64,000 nucleotides of DNA from Harmothoe impar. Lineage: Eukaryota; Annelida; Polychaeta; Phyllodocida; Polynoidae. Below the pieces are notes generated by a model. The model was not told the origin of the DNA. It searched no databases and saw only the letters and a program-made list of their open reading frames with translations. The stretch covers positions 20,948,381-21,012,380 of the forward strand of contig OX381713.1 of NCBI GenBank assembly GCA_947462335.1. The letters are read 5' to 3'. The position numbers were made by a program, and so were the translations under genes. Below, piece by piece: positions 25,790 through 47,165 of the stretch; position 1 is the first letter of the stretch, and every line of letters starts with the position of its first letter.

Positions 25790-26640
25790 AACTCTTGAAC
25801 CACCTCTAGAGTCTGACCTCCCAGCACTAGATCCATTCCTTCCAGGTTCGGGACTGACCTCTGGGAGTAACACCACAATACCTGAGTCTTTTGTGCATTC
25901 ACTGTCAGCTTGTTGTCCTCACACCACTGACCTACCCTCAGTAGGTCATCCTCGGTCAGCGTCGTTACTCTGCCCACATCATGGCCTGACACAATGAGGG
26001 TGAGGTCATCTGCATACAGATAGTATTTTGCATGATGAATGACATTACATATGTCGTTGATGTAGGCTATGAAAAGTAGCGGATCAACTACTGACCCTTG
26101 TGGTACGCCCCTTTCGACTGGGGCGCTTGATGAGATGGTGTTGTTGGCCTTGGTTTGTTGTGTCAAATAGTCTCCTAGCCAGGTCATGAACCCATCACCC
26201 AGGTTGAAGGAGCGCAGTTTCTTCAGTAGGATTAGCCTGTTGCGTGCACTGCAGATTTCCATTAGGAGTCCATGTACTGCATCTTCGGTGTTTCTGCCAG
26301 GCATAAAACCCGACTGAAACTTGGTGATTATGTTCTCCCTGACCAAGTGGTCTAACAGCTGGCAATGGACTGCTTTTTCAGGTAGTTTGTTGCATACATT
26401 GAGTATGGAGATAGGACGCCAATTGCTGATGTCAGTTGATGTGCCGGACTTGGGTAGCGGGACCACGGTACCGAGTTTCCACACTGTCGGTACTCTTCCT
26501 TCCCGGATGGGGCTGTTGATGATGGCACTGGCTACACCTTGCAGGTTGTTGAGACAGTCTTTAAGTACTTGAGTTCTGATGTGGGCAATACTTGAACTCT
26601 TATCAGTTTTCAGTGTCTTGATAAGCCTGTTGATTTGCAC
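25790..26640 (-). pseudogene. LINE reverse transcriptase fragment
   Basis: Contains SNWRPISILNV, FQSGFMPGRNTEDAV, GVPQGSVVDPLLF and the catalytic YADD box (26005-26016). The frame breaks near 25795, just where the LGV..D.HL thumb motif should follow; that sequence continues in another frame. A separate frame from the endonuclease part. Confidence 0.88.
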
Positions 26641-26705
26641 TGCAGTCGCCGGGACAAGCTCACCCTGTTGATAGTCACCGATCGACAGCTGCAGGTCGTC
26701 ATCGT

Positions 26706-27629
26706 CTAGGGGCCCGGGGGGAAGGCAGCAGCTAGTTCATCTCGGATACAACAATAATATTGGTTAATGAAATTTGCCGTGTCTTCTTCCTGCACGTCTT
26801 CCCCTTGTTGGTTCTTGAGCCTGATTTTACATACATCAGACTCTCCTTTCCACATCCTGTTGACGACACCCCAGAACTTATTGGGGTCATGTCTGAAGCG
26901 GGTTAGGCTATCGAGGATTGCCTTTCTTCTGTTATTAGCAAGTTTAGAGTTGGTGCACCTGGTGATGATTGGAAGGTGGCGATTAGGAGACCCTCTTCTG
27001 ATTTTTCTCGATTTTTGGTAGGTTCTTTTCTGCTTGGCAATCAGGGCAATCACATCGGGGGTGAATTCAGGTGCTGATGCACCTTTGATCCTTCTTTCTT
27101 TGATGGGGCACACAAGATCAAGGTATGATGTAATGGCCAATATTATCTGATTGTAAACCACTGTAGGGTCATCCAGAGGCGTTAGTTCATGCAGATTGTT
27201 GGCGCGTAGATGGTTCACTAGTCCCACACAGCTGTAGTTTGTGTAAGACCGCCCAATGATCACTTTGGAAGTGTGCTTCACCGGCTGCTGCTTCTTTACT
27301 GCAAAGACTGGAGTGTGGTCGCTGATTTTGTCATCTGTCAGCCCATAGCTGGCTATGTGGCTACTGTTGTTATATATGTGATCAAGTGTTGAGCAACCAT
27401 GGATAAGATGCTGGTACGTTGAGGCAGTTTGTAGGTAGACTAGTCCAATGTCATTCAGGAAGTTAGTCATATACCGGTACTTTGATGTTCGTCTCGCATG
27501 GATATTTTCGTTAAGATCCCCAAGGACCCAAATTTCACAGTTACCCACTATGGGTTTTCTGAGCATATCAGTGAGAAGGTTGTATACCAATCTGGCGTTA
27601 CCCCTTGTATTCAGCATGCCAATCTTCAA
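26706..27629 (-). pseudogene. LINE endonuclease fragment and linker
   Basis: An open stretch of 307 codons. Motifs: WVLGDLNENI (GDxN core), LDHIY and SDHTPV (codons at 27307-27324), the catalytic Asp-His of EEP endonucleases. It continues into the linker before the RT (NKFWGVVNRMWKG). It lacks the first half of the endonuclease, so it is not functional. Confidence 0.85.
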
Positions 27630-27640
27630 TATTGGAATGG

Positions 27641-28744
27641 TAAATAAACAATGACTGAGCCGAATTCGACTTTTGAGGGTAAAAATCGACTTCTAGCAAA
27701 ATGCTTTGAACTTTTGGAAAACCTCACCTATGCGGCGAATTCGAGTTTGAGATTTCTTTAGGGCCGAGATCCCCCTAAATCACATTTTTCCGTTAACAAT
27801 TTGATATTTATGATATTCTGCCCACATTTTTTGAGTGTCTAAATGGTTGATCTTTAAAAGAAATTTCACCTATAAGGTGAGGGCCTGGTACATGTACTAG
27901 AGTCAATTACCCTACTGTGTCAAAAATTGGACATACAGGGAATGAGATGTCTCAATAATGATATATTCTATAGACCAACTACTATCAGGGACACTTACTC
28001 ACTCTTGTTACAACACCTTTATTTACAATGTCATGTCCTATAAGACATAGATTAGCTGCATGTGGGTTTTAAGCGTATTATTCTGTATACATCCTCAGGA
28101 TTATGTAATACATTTTTGTAATAAGATGTTCTGTTACTCCTTGCTGGTCTGGATCAAGTCTGTACATGGAATTGAGCACGCAATGTTGGGGCTACAAAAT
28201 GTACAGGGCCCACGCCAATATAATTTTAAAATGAGACAACGGTTAAAACAACAACACAAAATCTTGCAGAAATGGCAACATAAATGTCTAACAGGGTGTG
28301 TGGGGGGCGTGGAGGGGGATTATTAAGCAATACTACTCCCTTCACATAATAGCGGAGGATATACGAAATAGTATTGAGATATAATTAAAGAACCCGTAAA
28401 AATGTTGCTCGTTTATGCCAATGCCACGGTCAGTTTATGGCGGTATTGATCTTCCATATCTATGTTTGTTGCGAGACCAGTGTACTTAATATAAAGGTAC
28501 ACATGGACATAAACATGACACTATATACAATTTCATACAACACCATCCATCTGTACATTAATTAAGCTGGTATTGAACTCATATACAAGTAAATAATTTC
28601 TCTTCTGGGAAATCGCTTAGACACATGCCATAGGATAGGCAACTTTTGGCTTTTTGTGAAGCCAACTCCATGAGTAGTTTTTTCGGGGTATACGCACAGT
28701 ATTGTGGCATATACCGCCAATCCTCAGAATCTACTAGTATTGTA
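27641..28744. other. Intergenic, no feature seen
   Basis: AT-rich DNA with only short low-complexity runs. No exon, RNA gene or clear repeat recognised. Confidence 0.5.
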
Positions 28745-28997
28745 TTAGGCAAAAAAAAGGTTTGTTTCAGGTCACCCGACCGACCCTACCAAAACAGGGC
28801 CCACCCTACGTTTTTTTATGCAATTTTGAAGAAATGTCCATATTTTTTACCCTTTTTCGGTCAAATTTTGGGTCTTCGGAGAGGTTGGCTAGTACTTTCA
28901 TGTTTAAAAAAAAGAAGCAAAAAAAAGAGAAGAGAATCCGACCTACCAACCCTACATTTTCTGACCATGTTACCTGAAACAAACCTTTATTGGCCTT
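28745..28997. mobile_element. MITE with AAAGGTTTGTTTCAGGT terminal repeats
   Basis: Left end TTAGGC, A run, GGTTTGTTTCAGGT. Right end ACCTGAAACAAACCTTTATT followed by GGCCTTA. The terminal repeats are about 27 bp. The interior has poly-T and poly-A stretches, is AT-rich and non-coding. Confidence 0.85.
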
Positions 28998-29004
28998 ACC
29001 ATGC

Positions 29005-29260
29005 AAACAGCGCTTAAAGTTATCAAATAGACTTCATGAACCGCCTGCTGTCATTTCACATTGAGGCAGCAGAACTAAATAACTTTCATCAATGCAGCGC
29101 CGGTGAGTAACTTTATTAATTAATACTGCATTGGTATGACATAATGCTGCCCCATGGGAATTCAGGAATATATCAACCTTGTATACCATCGGCATGATGC
29201 ATGAATGTCGCAGTGCTTCATCATGCAAATTGCCTTAAAAACATAATGCATGAAATAAAT
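29005..29260. mobile_element. GATGCATGAATGCAG-family element
   Basis: Shares GGCATGATGCATGAATG, GGTGAGTAACT and GGAATTCAGGAATATATCAA with copies elsewhere in the window. Its ends are diverged. Confidence 0.55.
29112..29117 (-). terminator. Possible polyadenylation hexamer of the homeobox gene
   Basis: AATAAA on the - strand, about 720 bases past the homeobox stop codon. It lies within a repeat, so the assignment is weak. Confidence 0.2.
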
Positions 29261-29514
29261 AAAGTATGCTGCTACACTTAAAGGGTTCGTGCACAATGGG
29301 TCATACCCACGATTTGATAATTAAATAAAATTCACCTAGAAGGGTCAGCTGCCAACGTCCAAGGGTTTACTACCCTATTTATGACATCATATCATCGGAC
29401 TATTAGAACTGCAGGTCCTCTGTCCATTTAAAAACCTGGACCTTATTATTTGTGCAAAACAAGTCACATTCATATGTATATAAGCCTATGCCTTTTGCAA
29501 TCATCATGATCTAC

Positions 29515-29640
29515 ACTGATATTTTTTGGCTGCCTATACAACCAATCTCTCAGTCACCATAGTGCCTAACCAAGTTAGTCATTTTTTGGCTCACCTTAGT
29601 CTATCATTTTAAGTCCTTTGGAGTAAGATTACAGTAAGGC
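29515..29640. repeat. Dispersed repeat with TAGTCATTTTTTGGCT motif
   Basis: Contains CAACCAATCTCTCAGTCACC and AGTTAGTCATTTTTTGGCTC. The same blocks recur at 32080-32240, and the core again at 36545-36590. Confidence 0.7.
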
Positions 29641-29840
29641 ATTAGCCATATGTTATTTAGCCTCAGTCATTCTTAAAAAGCACATGGTCATGACTGACCA
29701 ATGTCCCTACGACCAACCTGGGATAGCCACTACAGACTAAAGGTCGGCCGAGGCATTTAGCTATATCTGTGTAGGCAGCTCTAGCCTCGATTGTGCCAGA
29801 AGACTTAATATTAAGTCCTTTAATGTGCCCACACTAGTGT

Positions 29841-38912
<9,072 letters not shown>

Positions 38913-40075
38913 TTTAAACGGTTTAAAGGTGGCAATTAAAAAGCTATGATACACTTGAGATGCTGAATCCACAGTTTCAATGGATTTTGGTGGATAGTTC
39001 CAACATGTCTCCGCAAATGAGTTCCATGGACATTGTAGCCTTTAACGAGTACATTTAAATGACAAAGGCGGCAATGTGAAGACCAATCTTGAGTGTTATC
39101 CTATAGGTAAGTCCTTCTTCAATTTGCTAAGAACTTAAATCCCGCCTGTAAAATCCTGGGGATTCAATTATCTCTCAACTTTGGAACTTTCCTCATTCAT
39201 TGTCTTTTGCCATGTAGTCACTTAAACTCTATGACCAAAGTTTTCCCGAGAAAAATCCACGTTGAAGAAGTAACCTTGCTGATTATTCAGATGGTAATAG
39301 ATCAAGCCTTTTGTAAACAGTTGATCCTTTGATCACAAATCACTGGTTATAAACTATATTTCTAGATGTCAGGCAATTCCTCAAACAAATTCAACCCAGA
39401 CATTCAAGGTGGTAAAAGTTCCTGAGAGTGTGTTCTCTACGCTTCCGTCATGCCATGAAAGTATCCATTATATTACAGTCATAGAATATGGCTCTATATG
39501 TTCTATAAAAACTGGTCCGTCAGATTTCGATTTCCGTCATATGAATGGTATGACTTAACACTCGAATTCCATTTGAAAGTAAATACATTGAAGCAGCGTT
39601 CATGTGTTCAAGTAGCTAAACGTTGCTGCGTTGCCTTGAAAATACTCTCTCTATGAGGGATCCACCGCGCGCGACTCTTCCCGCGTCTGTTCTCACTTCC
39701 GGCGCTTCCTGAAATGTCGTCTGCTCTGTACATCCGGGCATCTGCGCCGCTCCTCACTCTCCACCACAGCCATAGTCATGATCATACACTCTCCCCTCAT
39801 TGGTCCCAGACATCCAACCCCACCCATCCTCTAATTGTCTATTTATTCAGAGCTGTCGGCGAAATTCGTTCCCAATTGAGGGCGAATTACTAAAGTAAAT
39901 ATATTGATAATTAGTTGGTAATAGGGCGGGGTTGGGGAGTGGGCAGAGAGGTAGGGGGAGGAGGAGGGGTGTGATGTTTCCGCCTCACCACCTTTGAAGT
40001 GTCCGTCCAGGAGGGCAGCCATCATTAAAATGGCGACTGGAGATGTGGAGTGGAGGCCGACTGGTGAAGTTGTTT
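38913..40075. other. Region 5' of the homeobox gene
   Basis: Likely contains the 5' UTR and promoter of the homeobox gene, but I see no clear TATA box or initiator. CpG content rises after 39650. Positions 40030-40080 carry an isolated short frame (AAAATGGCGACTGGAGATG) that I do not call. Confidence 0.4.
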
Positions 40076-41330
40076 AAGGTCTATTAAACACGCCCGTGTT
40101 CAAGACCACAGATCGGGCTCCGGGCGGCTCAAAATGGGGCCTAAACACAGCGGGTAGGGAGACACGGGTGAGTAAGTGAGCACGGGGCTTCATGGGAAGT
40201 TGGAGAAAACCTAGTTGGATCCCGGGGAGGGGGCGCAGGAAGCGGAAATGGAAACAAGTGCGCGTAAACGACGGTCGTTACGGCGCGCATCCTAAAGGGC
40301 ACTTGTTCGGCGCGACATTAATTTGATCATTAACCACAGGAGGGGGCATCGTGAGTCACGTCATGAACGTCGTTGTACGTCACAACTCAGACAGACGCTG
40401 ATTTGTGCCATGAAAATGGTGTGAACATTTGTAAGAAAGGTGGGAGGAGCACTTTTGTCATACGGGTGGTCCGTCTGCTACGTCATCAATGCCGTCATTC
40501 CAAGGATCCCTTGCGGCAACCTATCAATATGGCGTCCGGCTCATTTTCCGCCCCGTTTGCCGCGGATAAAAACTCTCCGCCGCTTTCCCGCCTCCCTAAT
40601 AATGCCCTCCAATAATCTCAAGTAATTTGCTAACATTTAAATAAACAATATTAGATTTGGCGCCGGGTGCGCCGACGGCACCACTAACGAGGCTTGGTTA
40701 CAAGCCGCCAGAGGGCGTGTGCGCGGTGACAGACGCGCGCGGCGACGGCGGCGCTGATTTCTCGCGCGATCACGCGTGAAATGGGACGATGGGATAACGA
40801 AGCGCGGGGCCTCTTCTATTTAGTGGGTGATTACTCGGCGGTAGGCCTACCCAGCGGGCAGCGCGGCACCCCGCCGCACTCTCCAAGCAGACCCCGGGCT
40901 TTCCATTTTATAAAGAGGCGCGAGATCGGGCCAGGCTCTCTGGTCATCATTTTACTGTACAGCCTTGTATGCTAGACAATGTGGTAGCTTGAAGCTTTTA
41001 GTAAATCTCCATCCAGGATCTTTATGTCGAGATGGTAAGAGGGTCTTGGGAAAACCAATGATTCAGAATTCAGGAATGTCCGTGTAACCCGTGTAACCAT
41101 GTGGAATTGGTTGCTAATGCGCGCATTGGCCGCTAATTGATGAACGGCAGCAGCATGTCTTGATTTATGAGCGGATTTTTAATTCACCGCTCTCTCACCT
41201 GTGCTGACTGGGGAGCCACCCTTAGTCAGCAGTTTCTTGTCCAATCACAGCAGGTGCATTCAATGACGTCACCTGGCCGCTTCTTCCCGCGCCATGTTTG
41301 ATTTATGTGTCATTCTTCGTTGGTTGGTTG
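40076..41330. promoter_or_regulatory. CpG-rich region upstream of the homeobox gene
   Basis: CpG-dense DNA (for example GCGCGCGGCGACGGCGGCGC at 40735-40755), free of MITEs, with ATGGCG motifs and a full CRE (TGACGTCA) at 41264-41271. It may be a CpG-island-like promoter or enhancer; no transcript start can be placed. Confidence 0.4.
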
Positions 41331-42254
41331 CACTAAGAGGTTTTGAAAAGCCCGCCCACCCACTCCTGTGTTACATGTTGTATCATTATTGGCCTGATGG
41401 ACTTATGCTGCATTAACTTTCAGTTCTAATTATCAACCATCTCTTGACTGTTTTCATGCAATAGTAGACATACACAATATGTGCCTTCAATTTGATTATA
41501 CCTATATCACTTTACCTGTATGAAAAGTTTATCCTTAGACATACTGGGACTTGTCAGTCCAGGCATATGGTAATAATAATTAACAGTTGAGCTGCTTGCT
41601 CTAGGTGTTATAGTTATGATGCCGACCCTGTTCTAATTGAGTCTTTAGACTTACTTCACATGTTCTGTTCTAGTTGAGTCCTTCGACTTGTTTGACATGT
41701 TTATTGTTTATTATTGACAAAACTTGATTATTGTTATTTAGAAATAAACATGTTATATTTTCCAAGACTGGTGTTCCTTTTACTCAATTATCATAGTGGT
41801 CCATATCCGGGGTCCCGACCGCGGGTCCAGACACATTGATATGCCTGACGCTCTCATTATTTTGGAGGGCCCCGGGAGAACTATGTTAGAGTGCATGTTT
41901 CATTGTTTGCTTTTGTTTTAATGTGTAAATTTAGTGATTCCTCTTGGTCACATTTTACATGTTTCATACTAAATTCATACTATGATACTCACTGTTCAAC
42001 TGTGTTGGTCTCTGGTTCTCCTCTCAGTGTAAACGACAGCTTGTGGCAAAGAGGAAAATGGAAGGGGTCAGAGGCTTGGAGAGAGTCAGCAATGGCGGAT
42101 ACAAACCGGCAACCAGCCAAAGGCCGCTACGTCATTACCGGCGTCCTGTTGTCTGCGCATGCGTCATAATGAGACGGCCACCAGTCGGCGCCACCTCCAC
42201 AAACTGCGCGTCCCGCCAGGTGTTAGGGGCGGGAGGGGCGGTTAGCTCTGTGAG
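41331..42254. other. Intergenic, little structure
   Basis: AT-rich. Positions 41630-41705 hold a near-duplicate of about 36 bases (TGTTCTAATTGAGTCTTTAG; TGTTCTAGTTGAGTCCTTCG). No gene supported. Confidence 0.5.
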
Positions 42255-42485
42255 GGCTGCATGGTGCTTTAATGCATCAGATTCTTAGCCGTCATGATGC
42301 ATGAATGCAGCCCTGGCGAGTAACTCACCAGTGCTTCATGCATGCATCATGCCTACACTTCGGGGTGTATCAACATCAACCCCATTCACAGGATCATCAT
42401 GATGCTTGAATTCAGGAACACTCAGGTATCATGGCGATAAAGGACATACTCCATTAAAGCACTATGCGGCTTTTGAGAGGTTAAA
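42255..42485. mobile_element. GATGCATGAATGCAG-family MITE
   Basis: GCATGGTGCTTTAATGCATC at the left, with its complement-like CCATTAAAGCACTATGCGGC at the right. Inside: GATGCATGAATGCAGCCCTG and GTGTATCAACATCAACCCC. One of six related copies. Confidence 0.75.
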
Positions 42486-42775
42486 GTCCTAGTCACTTTC
42501 AGCAAGTAGGGAAAGGTCCATACAGCACAGACAATGTAGTACATGTATACATATGCCCCCCTCCTCAGGAAACCGTTCAAAACGCTGGCCAAGCGCTCAA
42601 TTTGGTACTAAACATAATTGTATAATTTTTTTGTTTTTCACAAGAAGACATGAACTTTTACATGTATAGATCTGCTCCCCGCTCCGTCCACCCATCATGA
42701 TACATGCAGGTACACAGATCCCCCTTCCGTCTGAAATGCTCGCAGCAATGTGACACTACCCATGTTACGTACACA

Positions 42776-42861
42776 CAGAAAAGTGAGAGTCATTCATGAT
42801 TGTCGCTAAAACTACCCTCACCTGAGGATCAGGCACTGCCTGACTCTCAGGTGAGGGTAGT
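42776..42861. mobile_element. Palindromic element, copy 2
   Basis: The same palindromic core as at 37872, centred on 42836. Here the left arm is long (CAGAAAAGTGAGAGTCATTC to TTGTCGCT) and the right arm is cut off after GGTAGT. Confidence 0.9.
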
Positions 42862-43159
42862 CCATGCTACGTATTCTTAAAAAACACCCCTCTTTCACCA
42901 CCCACAAACATGACATGTGAAAAAGCAGCCATTTGCCATTAGAAACGCGAAACCCCCTTCAGAATCAGAATGCCGCTGGTCCCGCACAGTCCCTTCCCTC
43001 ACCCAGTAACCGCGCCCGGCCCCGTGCAGGACCCCCTCCTAGGGTGCAGGTGAAAGGCGTCGTGTTTGGGAGAATTTAGCGGTAAATGTTTACAAATAAT
43101 CACAAAGTGAATCGTGCCGCCGTCCGGTAACGACCCTGGTTGGTGGGTGGGCGTGATAA

Positions 43160-43400
43160 GGACCGCCTACTGCTGTAATGCCCTTGGTGGTCATGATGCA
43201 TTGATGCAGTACTGCATTCATGCATCATGCATTCAAGCATGATACCGCCCCTTCAGGAATGTATCAACCCCGTAGGATTGGCATGGGGATTGAATGCAGC
43301 CCTGGTGAGTTACTGGCCAGGGCTGCATTCATTCATCATGACGACAAATGGGAATAATGCATTAAAACTGTATGCGACCCTTAAAGGGTTATAGTTACCA
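43160..43400. mobile_element. GATGCATGAATGCAG-family MITE
   Basis: CTGCTGTAATGCCCTTGGTG at the left, AATGCATTAAAACTGTATGC at the right. Inner GCATTCATGCATCATGCATT and TGTATCAACCCCGTAGGATT are shared with sister copies. Confidence 0.7.
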
Positions 43401-43621
43401 TAGCACCTACTGGAGGAGGGGCCCAGGAGGAGGGGGCATGCAGGTGTTTGTGTAATGTGTAAACTGTTACATCATGCAGCAGGCACCAGTAATGTTCCAC
43501 TCGTGGCGCTCATCAAACTCAATCTACTCAACATTTAGGTGCCTGAATTCAACCTGCACAAGACACATACATTGTAAACACAGGGGTTTATTTGTAAACA
43601 CATGGTGTGGATTCAGAAGAC

Positions 43622-43700
43622 AGGTGCGGATCCAGGATTTGGAAAAGGAGGGAGCGCGCCCCCTTCTCAAGGCAAAATGAGGGGGCGCGACCCCCGTTTG
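43622..43700. mobile_element. Partial GGATCCAGGATTT element
   Basis: CAGGTGCGGATCCAGGATTT plus GGGAGCGCGCCCCC, without the matching right end. Confidence 0.6.
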
Positions 43701-43778
43701 TACCAGGTTCGGTCCGTATGGGTCCTATGGACCTGCTGACCAGTCTTCGGCTGTGTTGGTGTTAAAACTATGTCATCA
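43700..43778 (+). repeat. GGTTCGGTCCGTATGGG dispersed repeat (copy 2)
   Basis: TACCAGGTTCGGTCCGTATG ... GACCTGCTGACCAGTCTTCG ... GTTAAAACTATGTC; aligns with the copies at 34450 and 63858. Confidence 0.75.
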
Positions 43779-44139
43779 TCACCCCATTTTCGGCAAAAAT
43801 TTGAGTCTAGAGAAGACAATTAAACTCTTAACTACAGGCAGAAAGGTATGGATTTACTCAAGATGACCATCTGTTAGAAACGATTTGAAAGGACCTACCG
43901 CTGTCTATCTGGTTGGGAATGAAGCGCTGGAATATGTGTCTTCATATATATGATCAAATAATTGCGAGAGGGTGTTTCAGACGGAAGAAAGTTCCCTGGA
44001 AAATTCACAAGAATCTTTGCTGGAGGAGTATACAATTATAATTTTCTTAATTTAATCCTATCACGTTTTGATGCATTTACATGTGCACAGGGAGAAACAG
44101 ATGCATTTTTCTAAATGTCTCACTCTAATTTATAACACC

Positions 44140-44260
44140 CTGAATTCACTGTAGAATTTTTAGGGTGCATTATGTAAATCTGGTACCCATGTGACCGCTG
44201 TTATCAGTGCTTATCTCGTCAGTACCAGCTGCAGCTTGACTCCTATATGGGCTGTGGCGG
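44140..44260 (+). repeat. Dispersed repeat (GCTGTTATCAGTG family)
   Basis: GAATTTTTAGGGTGCATTAT, GGTACCCATGTGACCGCTGT and TATCTCGTCAGTACCAGCTG, in the same order as in the other three copies. Confidence 0.7.
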
Positions 44261-44574
44261 GTGCCAAAAGATCAGAGGGGTGTGCCAAAGTGGGGTCATG
44301 GAAAAGATTCCAAAATGCCGAAGTGGCCCGTTAAAGCGCCCCTGCGCTTATAAATTTCAAGTCCCTGTTACCCCTGCACTTATACAGGGACCTGCGCATA
44401 TATGAGTCCCTTTACAGAGAGATTTTGGGTTTCAGAGCGGTCCTATAGACCTGCGCTTAAACGAGACCTGCACTGTAAAAAGTTGTTGTTCGTGAACAGC
44501 AATATGTGCTGTAACTATACAGTACTTTAGCTGTAAAAGATAATACAGCAACTTTTGCTGTACACATACATAGA

Positions 44575-44723
44575 CAAAGGCCCATGGCCAGAGGATATTT
44601 TGGTATTTTTCCCCCCGAGGTGGGGCTGGGGCAGTATCCCACGAAGCCGCAGACTGAGTGGGATGCGCCCCAGCCCCACCAAGGGGGGAACGATACCAAA
44701 AATTCTCTGACCATGGGCCTTTG
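44575..44723. mobile_element. MITE with CAAAGGCCCATGG ends
   Basis: CAAAGGCCCATGGCCAGAGG at the left and CTCTGACCATGGGCCTTTG at the right, with a second inverted block (GGTGGGGCTGGGGC; GCCCCAGCCCCACC) and inverted TTTTGGTAT. 149 bp. Confidence 0.9.
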
Positions 44724-45046
44724 CCTTTATTTCATGGTTGTTAACCTTAAAAATATGTTAAAATGCATATAAATGGCCGTAAGAATTTGAACAAATAATG
44801 ATGTCATAGGCCATGTGATACAGGAACATTGTATCCCATGGGGGGCATGGGATACGGGATTTCTAGTACTTAAGCATAGTGATCATTGTATCCGCCATGA
44901 AATAAAATTCTGTTACTGTAGATGCAGGTTCGAATCCCAAAACCAGCAACCAGAGGGAGAGAGAGCAGAGAGGTACCATACTACACAGCTCAAATATGAC
45001 CTGATCTTTTCAAAAGCCTATTGATGCAGGCTACATATAAGTGATT

Positions 45047-45117
45047 GCCCCTCTAGATCAGTTGGTAGAGCCGTGGGAGATGTAGTCTGAGGGTCAGCAG
45101 TTCCAGTCCCGGCAGGA
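45047..45117 (+). pseudogene. tRNA-derived relic
   Basis: A 71-nt tract with GATCAGTTGGTAGAGC (D-arm-like) and CAGTTCCAGTCCCGGC (T-arm-like). Acceptor and anticodon stems do not pair. Confidence 0.5.
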
Positions 45118-45462
45118 AACTCTCACACAAACTACATTTCTCCTGATGCAATTCTAAAGTATAATATATTTTGGTACACTGAAATGTTACTATTGAAAAT
45201 ATGCAGAGGATAAGACCAATGCATCTCAACAATGTGCATGAAATATAGTAAAATTTACTTTGAAAAACATCTATAGGCCATCAAGATTACACTCCAACTA
45301 ATGGTAGTTCAGTCCTTATTAGTACATTACTGCAATAGGGTAATTTTCATATTAACCCATAAGACATGAAAAGTCTAGTTCTAAAATTGTCCCCAGGGAT
45401 CCTGTGTTGACCTCATTACCATTCACGCATAAGTAGGAGGTGTTTCAATGCACCTGACATGG

Positions 45463-45530
45463 ATTCACTGGTGTAGTGGTCATGGTTCAGGACTATGGAT
45501 TGGAACCTGGGGGTTCAAATCTCCAAGATG
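45463..45530 (+). pseudogene. tRNA-derived relic
   Basis: CACTGGTGTAGTGGTCATGG (A-box-like) and GGGGGTTCAAATCTCC (B-box-like), about 50 bases apart, without a consistent cloverleaf. Confidence 0.45.
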
Positions 45531-46370
45531 TTGAATATGTGAGCCTTTTTAGAACTCAGGTCTGCGTCTACAGTAGATTCTACTGTAGGTCTACAGCAGA
45601 ATTTACTGGAACCAAAGTTGCCCCCGATAGTTGCTGTACAGGAACACTACTTACTTCTAACAGTGTGCATTTATTTGAGACCCCTGTGCTTAAACGGGCC
45701 ATTACGGTAGGTGACGCCATTTGTGGATGTTCCCAGTACATAAATTTGATCAATATTTGGAATGTTGCTATACCCTTTTCAAGTACAACCTATTGATTCA
45801 CGTTGAAATGACCCCCAGAAAGAGTTGAGTTTGGGCTTTTTATTGCCATTTAGCTACATGCTTTCAATATGCACTGTTGGACTGATACATAATACCTTCA
45901 CTCAAGGCATGTGTTTAGTTAATGCAATTTAGAGGGAAGAATATGCTAAACCGTCTGAGCATAATCATAATTATTGATGTATTTTGATTTAATAGTAGGC
46001 CTGCAGTGCGCACAACTAAGTGGGGGGAGACCAACATTATAATCAGTTGGGCTGATTTCTAGTCTATCTAGACTCTTAGAAAACCTTCAGGTTTAAAATG
46101 AATATGCATACTAGTATATAACATGATACCAATAAACTCCCCATTATACGTCACTCTGGGCCTAGTCATTCACATCACTAACACTGAGTAGGTAATTACG
46201 ATATGTAAGTATGTGATTAGGGGAGAGATAATGATCGCTAATGATCAATATCTCAAGATAAACCTCTCCATTTCTGTACTAAATGAGACAATCTAGACCC
46301 CCACCTTTCCTCACAATACCCCACCCCTTATCTTATGTCCATTCACCACAGCGCCTCATCCCGATTCTTC

Positions 46371-46980
46371 ACTGAATAAACTTCCTAAATTACTTCGTTT
46401 CTGCGACAGTTTCCGCATCGCGAGCCGCAGAAACAAAAACGCGCCACTCTGGCACGGTTGGTAATGTCGGCTGGTTGGGTGGTAATCAGACGTAGAGCGG
46501 CGTAATGATCGGGGAATGGGACTATATCAACAAGCACTCCTTGCCACTAACGACCACTAATTATCGCTCATCGTGTTTGCCGCCACGCTGAGCCGCCCTG
46601 GGTGTCGCCTAATTAGGGAGAGCTACACTACCACCAGAGATCAACGTGCTTCCTTTGTGTTGGGACGGCAATTGTGTCTCTGCCCCAACCTATTGGTAGC
46701 TGTGTGCTCGCCAATCTCTAAACACCAGTTAGTTCCATGCATGGGAAGTCCGACTAGAAAGTGTTCTCTGCTATAATCTGACCATGCAGTCTCGGACTCT
46801 CAGATTGGATGCGCTCCCTGGAGATTGAATGCAATTCCACTCTGCTGGTAGGTAGGCTAGTCTCTGGCTGAGAGCTTTATCTACCCCCTATCTGCCTGGC
46901 GGATTACGCACATTTCCACACCACTTCTACATCACATAAAGGGTCAAAATAACCCAACAGAGATGAGGGTGGCTCCAGAG
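46371..46980. other. Repeat-free intergenic stretch, moderately CpG-rich
   Basis: No insertion recognised. It contains several homeodomain-type TAAT cores (CACTAATTATCG, CTAATTAGGG). Possible regulatory DNA; not supportable beyond that. Confidence 0.35.
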
Positions 46981-46984
46981 GGGT

Positions 46985-47165
46985 AAAAGGCGACCTGGCG
47001 ACCTGGGCTGTTTTCCAGGCGACCTGGCGACCTGGTACAATAATTCAAGCGACCTGGTGACTTTTGAAAAAATATGTCTATAGCAAAAATGGTCGAAAAA
47101 TGAGACTTTGTGACCTGGGGCCCTTAATTTCGGCGACTTTCCGACCTGAGGGGGGGGGGGGGGGC
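46985..47165. repeat. GGCGACCTGG tandem/dispersed repeat
   Basis: GGCGACCTGGCGACCTGG units, then TGGTACAATAATTCAAGCGA and CTATAGCAAAAATGGTCGAA. It is the reverse of the CCAGGTCGC/TTTTTACTATAGCC segment at 35095-35200. Confidence 0.7.

Larger units (their letters stand above)
25330..27640 (-). mobile_element. Degenerate CR1/L2-type non-LTR retrotransposon (LINE)
   Basis: One decayed copy, read right to left: C-terminal half of an apurinic-type endonuclease, reverse transcriptase, then the C-terminal domain, each in a different frame. 5'-truncated (the N-terminal half of the endonuclease is missing). The group is inferred from the endonuclease plus RT layout and motif style; the exact clade (CR1, L2, Crack) cannot be decided by eye. 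Confidence 0.85.
44724..46370. other. Intergenic DNA with tRNA-like relics
   Basis: Apart from the tRNA-derived pieces listed separately and a B-box-like AGGTTCGAATCCC at 44927, I see no gene or structured repeat. Confidence 0.5.

Noticed and set aside
28646..29017. 123-codon frame with PDRPYQNRAHPTFF
   Set aside because: Lies within the MITE at 28745-28997 and reads through its terminal repeats.
40032..40079. Short frame MATGDVEWRPTGEVV after AAAATGGCG
   Set aside because: Only 15 codons. A GTGAAG could be a donor, but no partner exon with conserved sequence was found.
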